The notes: generated from the sequence alone by a model not told the origin. DNA of 64,000 nt from Brevundimonas bullata (GCF_014207965.1 NZ_JACHLM010000001.1:62001-126000), one strand, 5' to 3'; positions 17,113 through 26,565 are shown, numbered from the stretch's first letter. Numbers and translations: made by a program.

Positions 17113-19209
17113 TTAAGCGGCGTGCAGTTCCTGCTTCACGCGTTCGGCCAGGGTCTTGATGTCCAGGGGCTTGGGCAGGAAGGAGACGCCGGTCTCGTCC
17201 TGCAGCAGGTCCGAGAAGTCGCTCTCGGCATAGCCCGAGATGAACATGACCGGGGCGTCGCCGAGGAAGGGACGCGCCTTCCTCAGCAGGGACGGACCGT
17301 CCAGCCCCGGCATGATGACGTCGGAGATCATCATGTCGATCTGACCGGCCCATTCCTCGGCCAGGATCAGGGCCTCCTCGCCGTCGCAGGCCTCGATCAC
17401 CTCATAGCCGCGCTGGCGCAGCAGGCGGGCGGCGATGCCGCGCACGGCGGCCTCGTCCTCGACGAACAGGATGCGGCCGGCGCCCGACAGGTCGCGCGGC
17501 GCGGCCTTGACCGCCTTTTCGACCACAGGGGCGGCGACCAGCTCCTCGGCCGAGGCGGCGGGCAGGAAGATGCGGAAGGCGGCGCCGGCGCCCTCAAGGT
17601 TGGTGACGCTGATATGGCCGCCGGCCTGCTGGACGATGCCATAGACGGTAGCCAGGCCCATGCCGGTGCCTTCGTTGACCGCCTTGGTGGTGAAGAAGGG
17701 CTCGAAGATCTTGTCGAGCAGTTCGGGCGGCACGCCGGGGCCGGTGTCGGACACCTCGATCAGGGCGATCTCGCCGGAGGCCTCGCGCCAGCCCAGGTCG
17801 CGGGCCTGGGCTTCGGTCAGGCGGCGGGTCCGAATCGTGACCACGCCCGCACCCGGCTCGACCACGCCGCGCATGGCGTCGCGGGCGTTGACCGCCAGGT
17901 TCATGACGGCGGTTTCCAGCTGGCTCTTGTCGGCCAGGACCAGCGGCATGTCGCGGCCGTAGTCGGTCTCCAGACGGACGTCCTCGCGCAGCAGGCGGCG
18001 CAGCAGGACGGCGAACTCGCCGACCAGTTCGCCCAGGTCCAGACGCTCGCGCCGCACCGTGGACTTGCGAGAGAAGGCCAGGAGCTTGCGCACCAGATCG
18101 GCGGCGCGGATGCCGGTCTGGCGGATCTGGTTCAGGCCGTCATAGGAGGGGTCGCCGACCGGGTGACGCTCCAGCAGCTCGGACAGCTGCATCTGGATGG
18201 CGGTCAGCAGGTTGTTGAAGTCGTGGGCCACGCCGCCGGCCAGCTGGCCCACGGCCTGCATCTTCTGGGCCTGCGACAGTTGCAGCTCCATCGACTTTTG
18301 CGACGAGACGTCGAACAGCCAGACGCGGCGCTTGTCGCCCTCGGGAGCCACATAGAGGTGCAGGTGGCGGTCGGGATAGGCGCGGGCCACCAGCTCGATC
18401 GGACCCGAAGACCCCGCCGCCAGCTTGGTCTTGGCCTCGGTCACGCCCGCCAGGTCGAACAGGTGGCCAAAAGCCGCGTCGCCGGAGGCCGCGGGGCCGG
18501 TCAGGACGGCCAGCGCCGCGTTGGAATCCTCGGCTTTGCCCGCGAACAGGTCGTCGCCGGCGATGACGGTCGAGCCGAAAGGCGCGCCGGCGGCCATGGC
18601 GCGGGCCTCGCCGCTGACCTTGGCGGGGACGGCGACGGGGGCGGTCTGAGGCACCGGCAGGACGGCGTCGGGCGCGGCGCGGACCAGGAAGCGCCCCTGC
18701 CCCGCCTGACCGATCAGGACCTCGATCTCGCGCGCGCCGATCTGGACGATGGCGCGGCCCTGATGGCCTTCGCGAGCCTGGGCGAAGGCCATGTAGAGGG
18801 CTTGCGCCGACTTGCCGCGCGGCAGGGCGGTGACGGCGCCGTTCTCCTCGGCCCAGGCGGCGTTGTAGGCCAGCACCTGACCAGACGGCCACACCAGGGC
18901 GGCGGGCTCGGCCATGGCGTCCAGCATCTCGACCGCCGTGTCGCCGTGGGCGCGGCGCACCTCGGCCCGGCCAAAGGCGAACAGCCAGATCAGGGCCGTG
19001 GCCCCCGCCGCAAAGATCAGGATCAGGCCCGGCGCCGTCATCGCATTGGTGCGGAACGCCGGATAGACCATGGCCGCCACCGCCAGGGCGAAGCCCAGGG
19101 CCATCACCACCAGCAGGGGATCAAAGGTCGGGCGACGCGTCGTCGTCGCTTTCGGCCGGGAAATCGTCATGGCGTCCTGCCCGCGCGAATCAGTGGTGGT
19201 CAGCATATC
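17113..19209 (-). CDS. cckA: Cell-cycle hybrid histidine kinase CckA
   Basis: CckA phosphorylates ChpT, which passes the phosphate to CtrA and CpdR and so controls the alphaproteobacterial cell cycle and motility. The 698-residue product has two membrane segments near the N-terminus, PAS-like sensor regions (about 80-310), a DHp domain with His in [16 protein letters not shown] near residue 330, an ATPase domain ([31 protein letters not shown]), and a receiver with the phospho-Asp in [11 protein letters not shown] near 629. The [10 protein letters not shown] box is typical of CckA. The start is uncertain: ATG 19209 has GGAG upstream, while GTG 19239 and ATG 19173 are alternatives. It follows fliQ-fliR-flhB, the same order as in Caulobacter. 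Confidence 0.94.
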   Translation of the reverse strand, partial: DMLTTTDSRGQDAMTISRPKATTTRRPTFDPLLVVMALGFALAVAAMVYPAFRTNAMTAPGLILIFAAGATALIWLFAFGRAEVRRAHGDTAVEMLDAMAEPAALVWPSGQVLAYNAAWAEENGAVTALPRGKSAQALYMAFAQAREGHQGRAIVQIGAREIEVLIGQAGQGRFLVRAAPDAVLPVPQTAPVAVPAKVSGEARAMAAGAPFGSTVIAGDDLFAGKAEDSNAALAVLTGPAASGDAAFGHLFDLAGVTEAKTKLAAGSSGPIELVARAYPDRHLHLYVAPEGDKRRVWLFDVSSQKSMELQLSQAQKMQAVGQLAGGVAHDFNNLLTAIQMQLSELLERHPVGDPSYDGLNQIRQTGIRAADLVRKLLAFSRKSTVRRERLDLGELVGEFAVLLRRLLREDVRLETDYGRDMPLVLADKSQLETAVMNLAVNARDAMRGVVEPGAGVVTIRTRRLTEAQARDLGWREASGEIALIEVSDTGPGVPPELLDKIFEPFFTTKAVNEGTGMGLATVYGIVQQAGGHISVTNLEGAGAAFRIFLPAASAEELVAAPVVEKAVKAAPRDLSGAGRILFVEDEAAVRGIAARLLRQRGYEVIEACDGEEALILAEEWAGQIDMMISDVIMPGLDGPSLLRKARPFLGDAPVMFISGYAESDFSDLLQDETGVSFLPKPLDIKTLAERVKQELHAA

Positions 19210-19241
19210 GGAGCTCCGGCCTGCGCCATAACGAGGCACAT

Positions 19242-19388
19242 TTCTCCCTCCCCGTTCGGGGAGGGTGGTCGCGCAGCGACCGGGTGGGGAAGGGCCGGGT
19301 GATAGGGCCGCGGCGCTTGATCAGCCAAGCCGCCCCCACCCGACCTCGGCTACGCCTCGGCCACCCTCCCCATGAAGGGGAGGGAGAA
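19242..19388. repeat. Paired-arm palindromic element, family B
   Basis: Facing arms at about 19242-19292 and 19330-19388. Each has a CTCCCTCCCC...GGGGAGGG hairpin, then GTGG, then a variable hairpin (TCGCGCAGCGA on the left; an inexact GAGGCGTAGCC-type pair on the right), then CGGGTGGGG. It fills most of the gap between cckA and flhB on the minus strand, so cckA is probably not a simple extension of the flhB transcript. It is a G-rich sibling of the family A elements. Confidence 0.8.
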
Positions 19389-19401
19389 TTTCGGCGACCG
19401 A

Positions 19402-20478
19402 TCAACGCCGCTTCCGTCCCTGCATGACGAAGCCGATCACCTTGGCCGCGGCCTCGAAGTGCTCGCGCGGGATAGTCTCGTCGACCTCGACCGCGGCATA
19501 GAGGGCGCGGGCCAGGGGCACGTTCTCGACGACCGGAACACCGCTTTCCTTGGCCAGTTCCCGGATGCGGAAGGCCACCGCGTCCACGCCCTTGGCGACG
19601 CAGATCGGGGCGGCGTCGCCCTGATCGGGCTCATAGCGCAGGGCCACCGAATAGTGGGTCGGGTTGGTGATGACGACGGTGGCGGTCGGCACGGCCTGCA
19701 TCATGCGCTGGCGGCTGCGCTGCATGCGGATCTGGCGCAGCTTGCCCTTCACATGGGGGTCGCCTTCGGTCTGCTTGTAGTCTTCCTTGGTCTCTTCCTT
19801 GGTCATCCGCATCCGCTTGGCGAAGCGGAACTTCTGCCAAATAAAGTCGGCCCCGGCGGTGAAGGCCAGAAAGATCAGGGCGGAGATCATCAGCGACGCC
19901 GCCAGATCGCGGGCAAAGGGCAGGATCAGGGCCGGGCTCATGGCCGCCAGGTTTTCCAGCTCGCGCGTGTGCGGCTTCAGCACCCACCAGCAGACGGCGC
20001 CGATGGCCACCAGCTTGAGGAAGGTCTTGATGAACTGGACGATGCCGTCCGGACCAAAGATGCGCTTGAAGCCCGACAAGGGGCTGACCGCCGACCACTT
20101 GGGCTTGATCTTCTCGGCGGTGAACAGGAAGCCGGACTGGGCCAGGTTTCCCCCCACCCCGCCGATGATGACGGCCAGCATCAAGGCCGCGAGAAAGGGC
20201 GTCACGGCCCAGACGGCGCGCATGCCGATCTCGACCCCGGCGCCGGCCTGCAAGCCGCCGATCATGGCGTGGGGCTCGGCCAGGAAGGGCAGCATGTCCT
20301 CGGCCATCTGACGCGAGAAATAGCCGCCGCCGATCAGCAGGACCGCCGTCGCCCCCGCCAGGGACATGGCCGCCGCCACGTCCGGCGACTTGGCGACGTC
20401 GCCCTTCTTCCGCGCTTCCTCAAGTTTTCGCGGGGTGGCGTCTTCGGTTTTCGACTCGGGATCGGAACCTTCAGCCAA
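19402..20478 (-). CDS. flhB: Flagellar export apparatus protein FlhB
   Basis: FlhB is the export-gate component that switches substrate from rod/hook to filament after self-cleavage. The 358-residue protein has a charged N-terminus (ESKTEDATPRKLEEARKKGD, typical), four membrane segments, and the self-cleavage site NPTH near residue 272 in VITNPTHYSVALRYE. The C-terminal domain ends with the usual VDETIPREHFEAAAKVI region. Its start overlaps the end of fliR by 8 bp, so the genes form an operon fliQ-fliR-flhB. Confidence 0.97.
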   Translation of the reverse strand: MAEGSDPESKTEDATPRKLEEARKKGDVAKSPDVAAAMSLAGATAVLLIGGGYFSRQMAEDMLPFLAEPHAMIGGLQAGAGVEIGMRAVWAVTPFLAALMLAVIIGGVGGNLAQSGFLFTAEKIKPKWSAVSPLSGFKRIFGPDGIVQFIKTFLKLVAIGAVCWWVLKPHTRELENLAAMSPALILPFARDLAASLMISALIFLAFTAGADFIWQKFRFAKRMRMTKEETKEDYKQTEGDPHVKGKLRQIRMQRSRQRMMQAVPTATVVITNPTHYSVALRYEPDQGDAAPICVAKGVDAVAFRIRELAKESGVPVVENVPLARALYAAVEVDETIPREHFEAAAKVIGFVMQGRKRR

Positions 20479-21241
20479 GGCTCCCTCCCGTGAACACCCG
20501 CGCCAGGGCGCGATAGCGGTCGATGAAGATGGTCCCCATCACGCCGAGGCTCAGCGCGAAGATCGAAAGCCCCAGCAGGACGCTGAGCGGGGCGGCGGCG
20601 AAATAGACCTGAAAGGCCGGCATGACCCGCGCGATCAGGCCCGAGGCCAGGTTGAAGATCAGGGCGAAGACCAGAACCGGCGCCGACAGCTGGACCCCCA
20701 GCATGAAGCTCTCGCTCAGGGTCCGAACCGCCATGGCCGCAAAGTCCGGCGCGATCATCGGCTTGGCCGGAGAGATGGTCTCATAGGACCCCAGGATGCC
20801 GGCGATGAACAGGTGGTGGGTGTTGGTGGCGAAGATCAGCGTCACCCCCAGCAGCATCAGAAAGGCCGACAGGGTCGAACCGGGCGAGGCCTGAAGCGGG
20901 TTGGCCGTCTGGGCGAACCCCAGGGTCGTCTGGGCCGAGATGATCTCGCCCGCCGTGACCAGGGCCGTCATGAAGCTGCGCAGGATCATGCCGATGGCCA
21001 GACCCGTCGCCACCTCGCGGATGATCCAGCCCGCCATGCCCCCCAGGGTCGGCGGCAGGGCCGGCAGGGTCCCGGCGACCAGCGGCCACAACACCAGTGA
21101 CAGCAGCAGGGCCAGCGACAGGCGCACGCGCGGCGGCACATAACTTTCCCCGATGCCGGGAATGGTCATCAGGATAGCGCCCACGCGCGCGAAGATCAGC
21201 CCGCCGGCCCAGACCTGATCGGCGGTGGCGTAAGGCTCCAC
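20471..21241 (-). CDS. fliR: Flagellar export apparatus protein FliR
   Basis: The 256-residue membrane protein has several hydrophobic segments and the family features FARVGAILMTIPGIGESYVPPRVR and ALVTAGEIISAQTTLGFAQTANP. FliR joins FliP and FliQ in the helical core of the type III export gate. It lies 7 bp downstream of fliQ and overlaps flhB. The order fliQ-fliR-flhB is conserved in Caulobacter. Confidence 0.96.
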   Translation of the reverse strand: MEPYATADQVWAGGLIFARVGAILMTIPGIGESYVPPRVRLSLALLLSLVLWPLVAGTLPALPPTLGGMAGWIIREVATGLAIGMILRSFMTALVTAGEIISAQTTLGFAQTANPLQASPGSTLSAFLMLLGVTLIFATNTHHLFIAGILGSYETISPAKPMIAPDFAAMAVRTLSESFMLGVQLSAPVLVFALIFNLASGLIARVMPAFQVYFAAAPLSVLLGLSIFALSLGVMGTIFIDRYRALARVFTGGSLG

Positions 21242-21248
21242 GTGCGAC

Positions 21249-21512
21249 CTACATCCCGGCGATGCGGGCGGCGATCTCGCGCATGAAGCCGCCCAGCAGC
21301 GCCCCCATCAGCGGCAGGAACAGCAGCAGCGAGACGAAGATGGCGATGATCTTGGGCGCATAGATCAGGGTCTGTTCCTGAATCTGCGTCAGGGCCTGGA
21401 ACAGACCAATGGTCACGCCGACCACCAGACCGACCACCAGCACGGGCGCGCACAGCTGAATCGTCAGCCAGATGGCGTCGCGGCCAATATCCAGAACTTC
21501 CGCGCCGTTCAT
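21249..21512 (-). CDS. fliQ: Flagellar export apparatus protein FliQ
   Basis: The 87-residue protein has two membrane helices with the FliQ pattern APVLVVGLVVGVTIGLFQALTQIQEQTL followed by APKIIAIFVSLLLFLP. FliQ packs around FliP in the export gate. It is the first gene of fliQ-fliR-flhB. A CtrA-like site lies 43 bp upstream, matching the known CtrA control of the Caulobacter fliQ promoter. Confidence 0.96.
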   Translation of the reverse strand: MNGAEVLDIGRDAIWLTIQLCAPVLVVGLVVGVTIGLFQALTQIQEQTLIYAPKIIAIFVSLLLFLPLMGALLGGFMREIAARIAGM

Positions 21513-21554
21513 CGACCACTCCCGGGAACTGGGCAGAAAATGCCGACAGGATGG

Positions 21555-21569
21555 TTAACAGGCCGTTTA
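21555..21569. promoter_or_regulatory. Candidate CtrA box upstream of fliQ
   Basis: The sequence TTAACAGGCCGTTTA fits the CtrA consensus TTAA-N7-TTAA with one mismatch in the second half. It is 43-57 bp before the fliQ start, a position that would overlap the -35 region, as at known CtrA-activated class II flagellar promoters. The divergent folE gene starts 98 bp away on the other side. Confidence 0.75.
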
Positions 21570-21666
21570 GGAAACCCAATCTGTCCGCCCAAGCGTACAG
21601 TCCATTTTCGGGCGACGGTCATCTGACGGCTGGATTGATCGCCGCTCCCGGCTATATGGACACGCT

Positions 21667-22254
21667 ATGACCGACCACGCGCACAAACCCTCCGTCTCGC
21701 AGGCCGAAGCCGAAGCCGCCGTCCGCACTCTGATCCAGTGGGCGGGCGACAATCCCGACCGCGAGGGCCTGCTGGAAACCCCCAAGCGGGTGGCCAAGTC
21801 CTATCGCGAGCTGTTCCAGGGCTATGAGGTCGAGCCGCGCGAGTATCTGGAAAAGACGTTTGAAGAGGTCGGCGGCTACGACGAACTGGTTGTGCTCAAG
21901 AACATCCGCTTCGTCAGCTTCTGCGAACACCACATGCTGCCGGTCGTCGGCGTGGCCCACGTCGGCTACCTGCCCACGGATCGCGTGGTCGGCATCTCCA
22001 AGCTGGCCCGCGTGGTGCGCGGCTTTGCGCGGCGCCTCCAGATCCAGGAAAAGATGACCTCTGACATCGCCCACGCCATCCAGGACGTGCTGCGCCCTCA
22101 TGGCGTCGGCGTGGTGATCGAGGCCGAGCACAGCTGCATGACCATGCGCGGCGTCGACGTCCCCGGCGCCAGCCTGTCGACCAGCTGCCTGCTGGGCTCC
22201 GTCCGCGAAGACCCCCGAACGCGCGAGGAATTCCTGCGGCTGGTGCGGGGCTAG
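21667..22254 (+). CDS. folE: GTP cyclohydrolase I
   Basis: The 195-residue enzyme converts GTP to 7,8-dihydroneopterin triphosphate, the first step of tetrahydrofolate synthesis. Zinc ligands are visible in [11 protein letters not shown] (Cys and His) and in [10 protein letters not shown] (Cys). The family segments [19 protein letters not shown] and [15 protein letters not shown] are present. It is divergent from fliQ. Length and motifs are normal for the family. Confidence 0.97.
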   Translation: MTDHAHKPSVSQAEAEAAVRTLIQWAGDNPDREGLLETPKRVAKSYRELFQGYEVEPREYLEKTFEEVGGYDELVVLKNIRFVSFCEHHMLPVVGVAHVGYLPTDRVVGISKLARVVRGFARRLQIQEKMTSDIAHAIQDVLRPHGVGVVIEAEHSCMTMRGVDVPGASLSTSCLLGSVREDPRTREEFLRLVRG

Positions 22255-22260
22255 GCCTGC

Positions 22261-22340
22261 CCTTCTCCCCTTGTGGGAGAAGGATTTTGGAGCGCTACGC
22301 CTCCGGCTGCTTGAACGCCTTCTCCCGCAAGGGGAGAAGA
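22261..22340. repeat. Partial palindromic element, family A
   Basis: Left hairpin CTTCTCCCCTTGTGGGAGAAG and right hairpin CTTCTCCCGCAAGGGGAGAAG face each other around a short core containing GCGCTACGCCTCCGGC. It lacks the GATGAGGGGT ends of the full copies, so it is a reduced or decayed form. It sits between folE and an acyltransferase gene on the same strand. Confidence 0.75.
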
Positions 22341-22394
22341 AAGAGGACAACGGCCCCCTTCTTGCGTGTCCCCTTTCTGAAGGGAGCCATCGCC

Positions 22395-23543
22395 ATGGGC
22401 TGGAGCGTGTTTTCGTCTCATAACGAGCCGCCGCCGATCATGCGCGGGGGGTGGCTGGACGCGCTGCGGTTCATCGTGGCGTCGCTGATCATCCTGCATC
22501 ACTTCCAGGCCTCGGCGCCCATTCCTCTGGCCGAGGGCGTGCATCCGGTGTTCGAGCGGGGCGGCTTCCTGCTGACCAACTTCTTCCTGATCGACAGCGG
22601 CTATGTGCTGATGCGGGTCTACGGCGCCTCGGTCGCCGGGGGCCGCATGTCGAAGACGGACTTCTTCCTCAAACGGTCGCTGCGGGTGTTTCCAGCCCAT
22701 CTGATCATGCTGGCCCTGCTGGTGGCCATGGTGCTGCTGGGCACCGCCATCGGCCTGCCGCCGACCCATCCCGAGTGGTTCGCCTGGGATCAATTGCCGG
22801 CGCAGGCGGCCCTGGTGCAGTCGTTCGGCGTCTATGGCGGCCTGGGCTGGAACGCGCCCAGCTGGTCGATTTCGGCTTTGCTGGGCTGCTACCTGGCCTT
22901 CCCCTGGGTGCTGCGCGGGCTGACGCGGGTCGGGCCGTGGATGGCCTTGGGGCTGGTGGTCGTCGGATATCTGGCGGCCAATGAGCTGTGCTGGGCCATC
23001 CTGAACTATCCCGTCTATCAGATGCCGCTGAACCTCGGCATCTGGCGCGCCCTGCCTCTGTTCGTGCTGGGCATGGGACTGGCCTGGTTCGCGCAAGGCG
23101 TCTGGATCAATCCGCGGCTAGCCGGATGGGCCCTGCTGCTGGCGGCGATCGGCCTGGCGGTGGTGCAGTATTTTGACAAGAACGCCCTGATCTCGCTGGC
23201 CCTGATTTCCATCATCATCCTGGCGGCGGGCGCCGTACCGGTAACGAAGCCGTCGAAACTGGTGGAACAGGCGGCGGTGGTCTCCTTCGCCATGTTCATC
23301 TCCAACGAAGTGGTCCGCATCGGCTGGTTCGGCCTGGCCGAGGCCACGGCGAACAAGCTGAACCTCGGCGAAATCTGGCGCTGGGGCCTGTGGGTCATGG
23401 GCGTAGGCGCGGCCTTCGTCTTCGCCTTCCTGTTCCACTACGGCGTCGACAATCCGATCCAGAAACGCATCCGCGCCTGGCTGAAGAAGCGCGGCCATTC
23501 GCGCGCCGAGATCAAGCAGCCGGTGGTGTCGCTGGAGGGGTGA
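22395..23543 (+). CDS. Acyltransferase family 3 membrane protein (OafA/YrhL-like)
   Basis: The 382-residue protein has about ten hydrophobic segments and the family opening RGGWLDALRFIVASLIILHHF with the conserved Arg and His. A second landmark is KRSLRVFPAHLIML. Such enzymes transfer acyl groups, often acetyl, onto cell-surface sugars. The acceptor here is unknown, and no polysaccharide cluster surrounds it. I start at ATG 22395, preceded by AAGGGAG; the upstream open frame runs through the repeat element. Confidence 0.88.
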   Translation: MGWSVFSSHNEPPPIMRGGWLDALRFIVASLIILHHFQASAPIPLAEGVHPVFERGGFLLTNFFLIDSGYVLMRVYGASVAGGRMSKTDFFLKRSLRVFPAHLIMLALLVAMVLLGTAIGLPPTHPEWFAWDQLPAQAALVQSFGVYGGLGWNAPSWSISALLGCYLAFPWVLRGLTRVGPWMALGLVVVGYLAANELCWAILNYPVYQMPLNLGIWRALPLFVLGMGLAWFAQGVWINPRLAGWALLLAAIGLAVVQYFDKNALISLALISIIILAAGAVPVTKPSKLVEQAAVVSFAMFISNEVVRIGWFGLAEATANKLNLGEIWRWGLWVMGVGAAFVFAFLFHYGVDNPIQKRIRAWLKKRGHSRAEIKQPVVSLEG

Positions 23544-23547
23544 TTGA

Positions 23548-23727
23548 TCCTCCCCTGTCGCCTGCGACGGGGGAGGGGGACCGCCGACCCGAAGGGCGGC
23601 GCGCAGCAGCCAAGGCGGTGGAGGGGGCGAGCCTCGCACGTCGTCCTTCGGTCTAGAAGCCTCAGCCTGTATCCGCCCCCTCCACCATGCTGCGCATGGT
23701 CCCCCTCCCCCGCTGCGCAGGGGAGGA
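23548..23727. repeat. Paired-arm palindromic element, family B
   Basis: Facing arms at about 23548-23622 and 23674-23727. Each has a CTCCCC...GGGGGAGG hairpin, GGGGACC, a variable hairpin (CATGCGCAGCATG on the right, CGCCGACCCGAAGGGCGGCG on the left), then GTGGAGGGGGCG. It fills the gap between the converging acyltransferase and VOC genes. Confidence 0.8.
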
Positions 23728-23733
23728 TCGCCG

Positions 23734-24111
23734 TCACCCCGTCGAACCCACCAGATGCAGGATGTTGCCGTCGGGGTCCTTGAACCAGGCCAGACGCATG
23801 GTCCCGCAGACGTGGATGTCGCCCTGGCGCCCCATGTCGTCATAGTGCTCGAACGTCACGCCCCGAGCCTTCAGCCCGGCGACGATGTTGTCCAGCTCGA
23901 CCCCGACGTCCCAGCTGACGGCGTTGGCCTGATTGGTGCCGGCGAAGTCGGATTGATAGACCGTCAGCCAGGTGTTCCCTGTGCGATAGCCCAGCATCCC
24001 CTCGTTCGAGGTGTCCGCCAGGTTCAGCCCCAAGACGTCGGAATAGAAGGTCTTGGCCCGGTCCAGGTCCTTCACCGCGACGATGGCTGACGAATTCTTG
24101 TCCTTGAGCAT
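23734..24111 (-). CDS. VOC-superfamily (glyoxalase/bleomycin-resistance-like) protein
   Basis: The 125-residue protein shows one VOC module: SAIVAVKDLDRAKTFYSDVLGL at the N-terminus and MRLAWFKDPDGNILHLVG at the C-terminus. The fold binds a metal between paired beta-alpha modules and is used by dioxygenases, glyoxalases and drug-binding proteins. The substrate cannot be predicted. The gene is divergent from the HExxH protein at 24241. Confidence 0.85.
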   Translation of the reverse strand: MLKDKNSSAIVAVKDLDRAKTFYSDVLGLNLADTSNEGMLGYRTGNTWLTVYQSDFAGTNQANAVSWDVGVELDNIVAGLKARGVTFEHYDDMGRQGDIHVCGTMRLAWFKDPDGNILHLVGSTG

Positions 24112-24240
24112 GATGTCTCTCCCTGATGCGAAGAGAAGCGTTGACGGCGGCGGTTCGATCCCGCCGACATTACCGCCGTTTCATTTGACACCCCGTCGCG
24201 GCGCCGCTTTCTGACGAGCCTGGCTTTGAGGGGAACCGTC

Positions 24241-25218
24241 ATGCGTCGGTGGGCTTTGGCGATCAGTCTGGGAATGGGTCTGGGTTTGGGCCTCATGGGC
24301 GCCAGCGCCCTGGCGCAGACCTCGCCGATTCAGCTGGAAGACGGCGACGTCGCCCGCTTCTGGACCGCCTATGACGCCGTGCGGGCGGCGGACACGCCCG
24401 AGGCGCAGAAGGCGGCGTTCCAGCGCCTCTATATCGATCAGGGCACGCCGGGTCTGGCGGCCTTCATGGAGGCCAAGGGTTATACGGCGGACACCTACCT
24501 GAACGCGATCCGCGCCTATCCGGCCTACTGGGACAGCGTGCGGCCGCGCACGGCGCTGGCGACCGGCGCCCTGACGCGGCTGGAAGGCCATCTGGAGCGG
24601 TTCAAGACCCTCTATCCCGAGCTGCGTCCCGCCGGCATCTACTTCGAGGTCGGCGCCCTGCGCTCGGCCGGGACCACCCAGGGCGACAAGGTGCTGCTGG
24701 GCGTCGAGATGGCCACCGGCGACGCCAGCGTCGACATCTCTGAAATGCCGCCGGGCCTGCAACGCTTCTTCGCCTCCTACTTCGCCAGCAAGCCGCTCGA
24801 CAATCTGGACCTGCTGGCCGTGCACGAGGTGGTTCACACCCAGCAGATCGGCGAGCGCGGCAACCTACTGTCACAAGCCGTCTATGAGGGCGTGGCCGAT
24901 TTCGTCGCAGAACAGGTGACGGGGCGGATGCCCGATCTGGCCTATGTCGCCTATGGCCCGGCCAACGATGCCGCCATCAAGGCCGCCTTCCGCCGCGACA
25001 TGGCGGGCGAGGACTTCAGCGGCTGGCTTTACAACAACACGGACAACGCCTTCGGGGTGCGCGACCTGGGCTACTATGTCGGCTACGCCATCACGCGCGG
25101 CTATTATGATCGCGCCCCTGACAAGGCGGCGGCGCTCAAGACCATGATCGAGCTGGACTATTCCGACCCGGCGGCGGTTCAGGCCTTCGTCGCGGCCTCG
25201 GGCTATCTGGCCGACTAG
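24241..25218 (+). CDS. Secreted HExxH putative metallopeptidase (DUF2268-like)
   Basis: The 325-residue product has a signal peptide ending near SALAQ. The motif HEVVHTQQ puts His195-Glu196 and His199 in place, followed by YEGVADFVAEQVTG, where the glutamates may supply the third zinc ligand as in DUF2268-type peptidases. The upstream region (RFKTLYPELRPAGIYFEVGAL, VLLGVEMATGD) fits the same family. GAGGGG precedes the ATG at 24241. The zinc site is seen as a motif only, and the substrate is unknown. Confidence 0.7.
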   Translation: MRRWALAISLGMGLGLGLMGASALAQTSPIQLEDGDVARFWTAYDAVRAADTPEAQKAAFQRLYIDQGTPGLAAFMEAKGYTADTYLNAIRAYPAYWDSVRPRTALATGALTRLEGHLERFKTLYPELRPAGIYFEVGALRSAGTTQGDKVLLGVEMATGDASVDISEMPPGLQRFFASYFASKPLDNLDLLAVHEVVHTQQIGERGNLLSQAVYEGVADFVAEQVTGRMPDLAYVAYGPANDAAIKAAFRRDMAGEDFSGWLYNNTDNAFGVRDLGYYVGYAITRGYYDRAPDKAAALKTMIELDYSDPAAVQAFVAASGYLAD

Positions 25219-25255
25219 GCGGACGGCCGTCAGCGTCGAGCGGGTTCCTCTCTCC

Positions 25256-25380
25256 CGCTGTCACCCCGGACGCCCCGCAAGGGCGATCCGGGGCCCAGAC
25301 GTTTCAGCGAAAACGGCCGAGAACCACGAATGCACAACCGCCTGGGTGCCGGGTTCCGCTACGCGGCCCCGGGATGACGG
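25256..25380. repeat. Paired-arm palindromic element, family C-like
   Basis: The left arm starts GTCACCCCGGACGCC and runs to GGGGCCCAG; the right arm runs from CTGGGTGCC to GGCCCCGGGATGACGG. The two match inversely with interruptions, and each arm contains a small internal hairpin. It lies between the converging HExxH gene and fliE. Confidence 0.65.
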
Positions 25381-25392
25381 CAAGAGGAGCCG

Positions 25393-25704
25393 TCAGATCG
25401 GCATCCGCATGATTTCCTGATAGGCGGAAATGACCTGGTCGCGGACGGCCATGACGGTTTCCAGCGAGGCTTCGGCGGACGAGACGGCGGTGACGACGTC
25501 GATCAGGCTGCCCTGGCCCTGGACCATCTGGGCCATCTGGGTTTCGGCGCCGCGGGTCTGCTGCGCCGTCTGGGTCATGACGTTCTGCAACAGTTCGGAG
25601 AAGCCCGGCCCCTGCGCCGCCGAAGCGGCGCTGGGCGGGGTCGCGGTCGGCATGGCGCCGCCCTGAACGGCTGCATAGGCCTTGGCCGCCATCATGGGAT
25701 TCAT
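25393..25704 (-). CDS. fliE: Flagellar hook-basal body complex protein FliE
   Basis: FliE links the MS ring to the rod. The 103-residue protein has the FliE C-terminal block LIDVVTAVSSAEASLETVMAV followed by RDQVISAYQEIMRMPI. It is last in the flgB-flgC-fliE operon, 13 bp after flgC. The same order occurs in Caulobacter. Confidence 0.95.
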   Translation of the reverse strand: MNPMMAAKAYAAVQGGAMPTATPPSAASAAQGPGFSELLQNVMTQTAQQTRGAETQMAQMVQGQGSLIDVVTAVSSAEASLETVMAVRDQVISAYQEIMRMPI

Positions 25705-25717
25705 GACCTAGGCCCTC

Positions 25718-26143
25718 TTATTTCTTGATGATGTCGAGGGTGCGGGCTTCCATGTTCCGCGCCGTCTCGATGACGTTCAGGTTGGCCTCGTAGGCGCGCT
25801 GCGCCTCGCGCATGTCCATGGCTTCGATCAGGGTGTCGACGTTGGGGCGCTGGACATAGCCCTCCGCGTTCGCCGCCGGGTGCGAGGGATCGTATTCGAC
25901 GCGGAAGGGGCTTTGGTCCGGACGGACCTCGGCCAGGACCACGCCGGTGGCGCCGTTGACGTTGCGGGCCTGGAAGATCGGCGTCTGGCGGCGATAGGGC
26001 TCGCCCCCCGCGACATTGGCCGTCGACTGGGCGTTGGCGATGTTCTCGGCGATGATGCGCATGCGTGACTGCTGCGCTTTCAGCGCGCCAGAGGCGACGG
26101 CCATGGCGGTGTTGCGCGGCGTGACGTTGACGGGATCAGGCAT
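25718..26143 (-). CDS. flgC: Flagellar basal-body rod protein FlgC
   Basis: The 141-residue protein has the rod signature at its N-terminus (SGALKAQQSRMRIIAENIAN followed by AQST) and the C-terminal rod motif NVDTLIEAMDMREAQRAYEA followed by NLNVIETAR. FlgC is a proximal rod subunit exported by the flagellar type III system. It lies 17 bp after flgB and 13 bp before fliE. Confidence 0.97.
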   Translation of the reverse strand: MPDPVNVTPRNTAMAVASGALKAQQSRMRIIAENIANAQSTANVAGGEPYRRQTPIFQARNVNGATGVVLAEVRPDQSPFRVEYDPSHPAANAEGYVQRPNVDTLIEAMDMREAQRAYEANLNVIETARNMEARTLDIIKK

Positions 26144-26160
26144 GGCTTAAGTCTCCTGCC

Positions 26161-26565
26161 TCAGGCGCCGGGCTTGCGGGCGGCCATGCGGATCATCTGC
26201 ATGGACTTCTGGTAGAAGCCGATGGCGGCGTCATAGGCCATGCGGCTCTCGGCCATCTTCAGCATCTGCTCCTCGACCACGACCGAGTTGCCGTCGAGGG
26301 TGGTCTCGGAGTCCGGCGCGTTGAGCGAATCGAAGCGCGCGGCCTGGCCCGGCGGGGTGATATGGCGGGCGTTGGTGGCGACCATCTTCAGGCCGCCGCC
26401 GGTGCGCATGGCCTCGGCGAAGTCGGTCGGCGCCTTCAGGTCGCGCGCCATGAAGCCGGGGGTGTCGGAGTTGGCGACGTTCTGGGCGATCACGCGCTGA
26501 CGATCGTCGAGCCATCCGAGACGGCCCTTGATCTGGTTCAGCAGCGGAATGTCGGTGACGGACAC
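26161..26565 (-). CDS. flgB: Flagellar basal-body rod protein FlgB
   Basis: FlgB is a proximal rod subunit. The protein contains LDDRQRVIAQNVANSDTPGF, the rod-protein signature, and ends with a helical region VVEEQMLKMAESRMAYDAAIG. I chose the GTG start at 26565 (134 residues, MSVTDIPLL...) because GAGGGGA stands just before it and the homologous part starts there. The ATG at 26610 would add 15 residues but lies only 20 bp from the CtrA-like box, probably upstream of the transcription start. It is the first gene of flgB-flgC-fliE. Confidence 0.93.
   Translation of the reverse strand: MSVTDIPLLNQIKGRLGWLDDRQRVIAQNVANSDTPGFMARDLKAPTDFAEAMRTGGGLKMVATNARHITPPGQAARFDSLNAPDSETTLDGNSVVVEEQMLKMAESRMAYDAAIGFYQKSMQMIRMAARKPGA

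Noticed and set aside
17095..19302. A 735-codon plus-strand open frame antisense to cckA
   Set aside because: It is a composition shadow: His/Gly/Gln-rich, no motifs, and the minus frame encodes a complete CckA.
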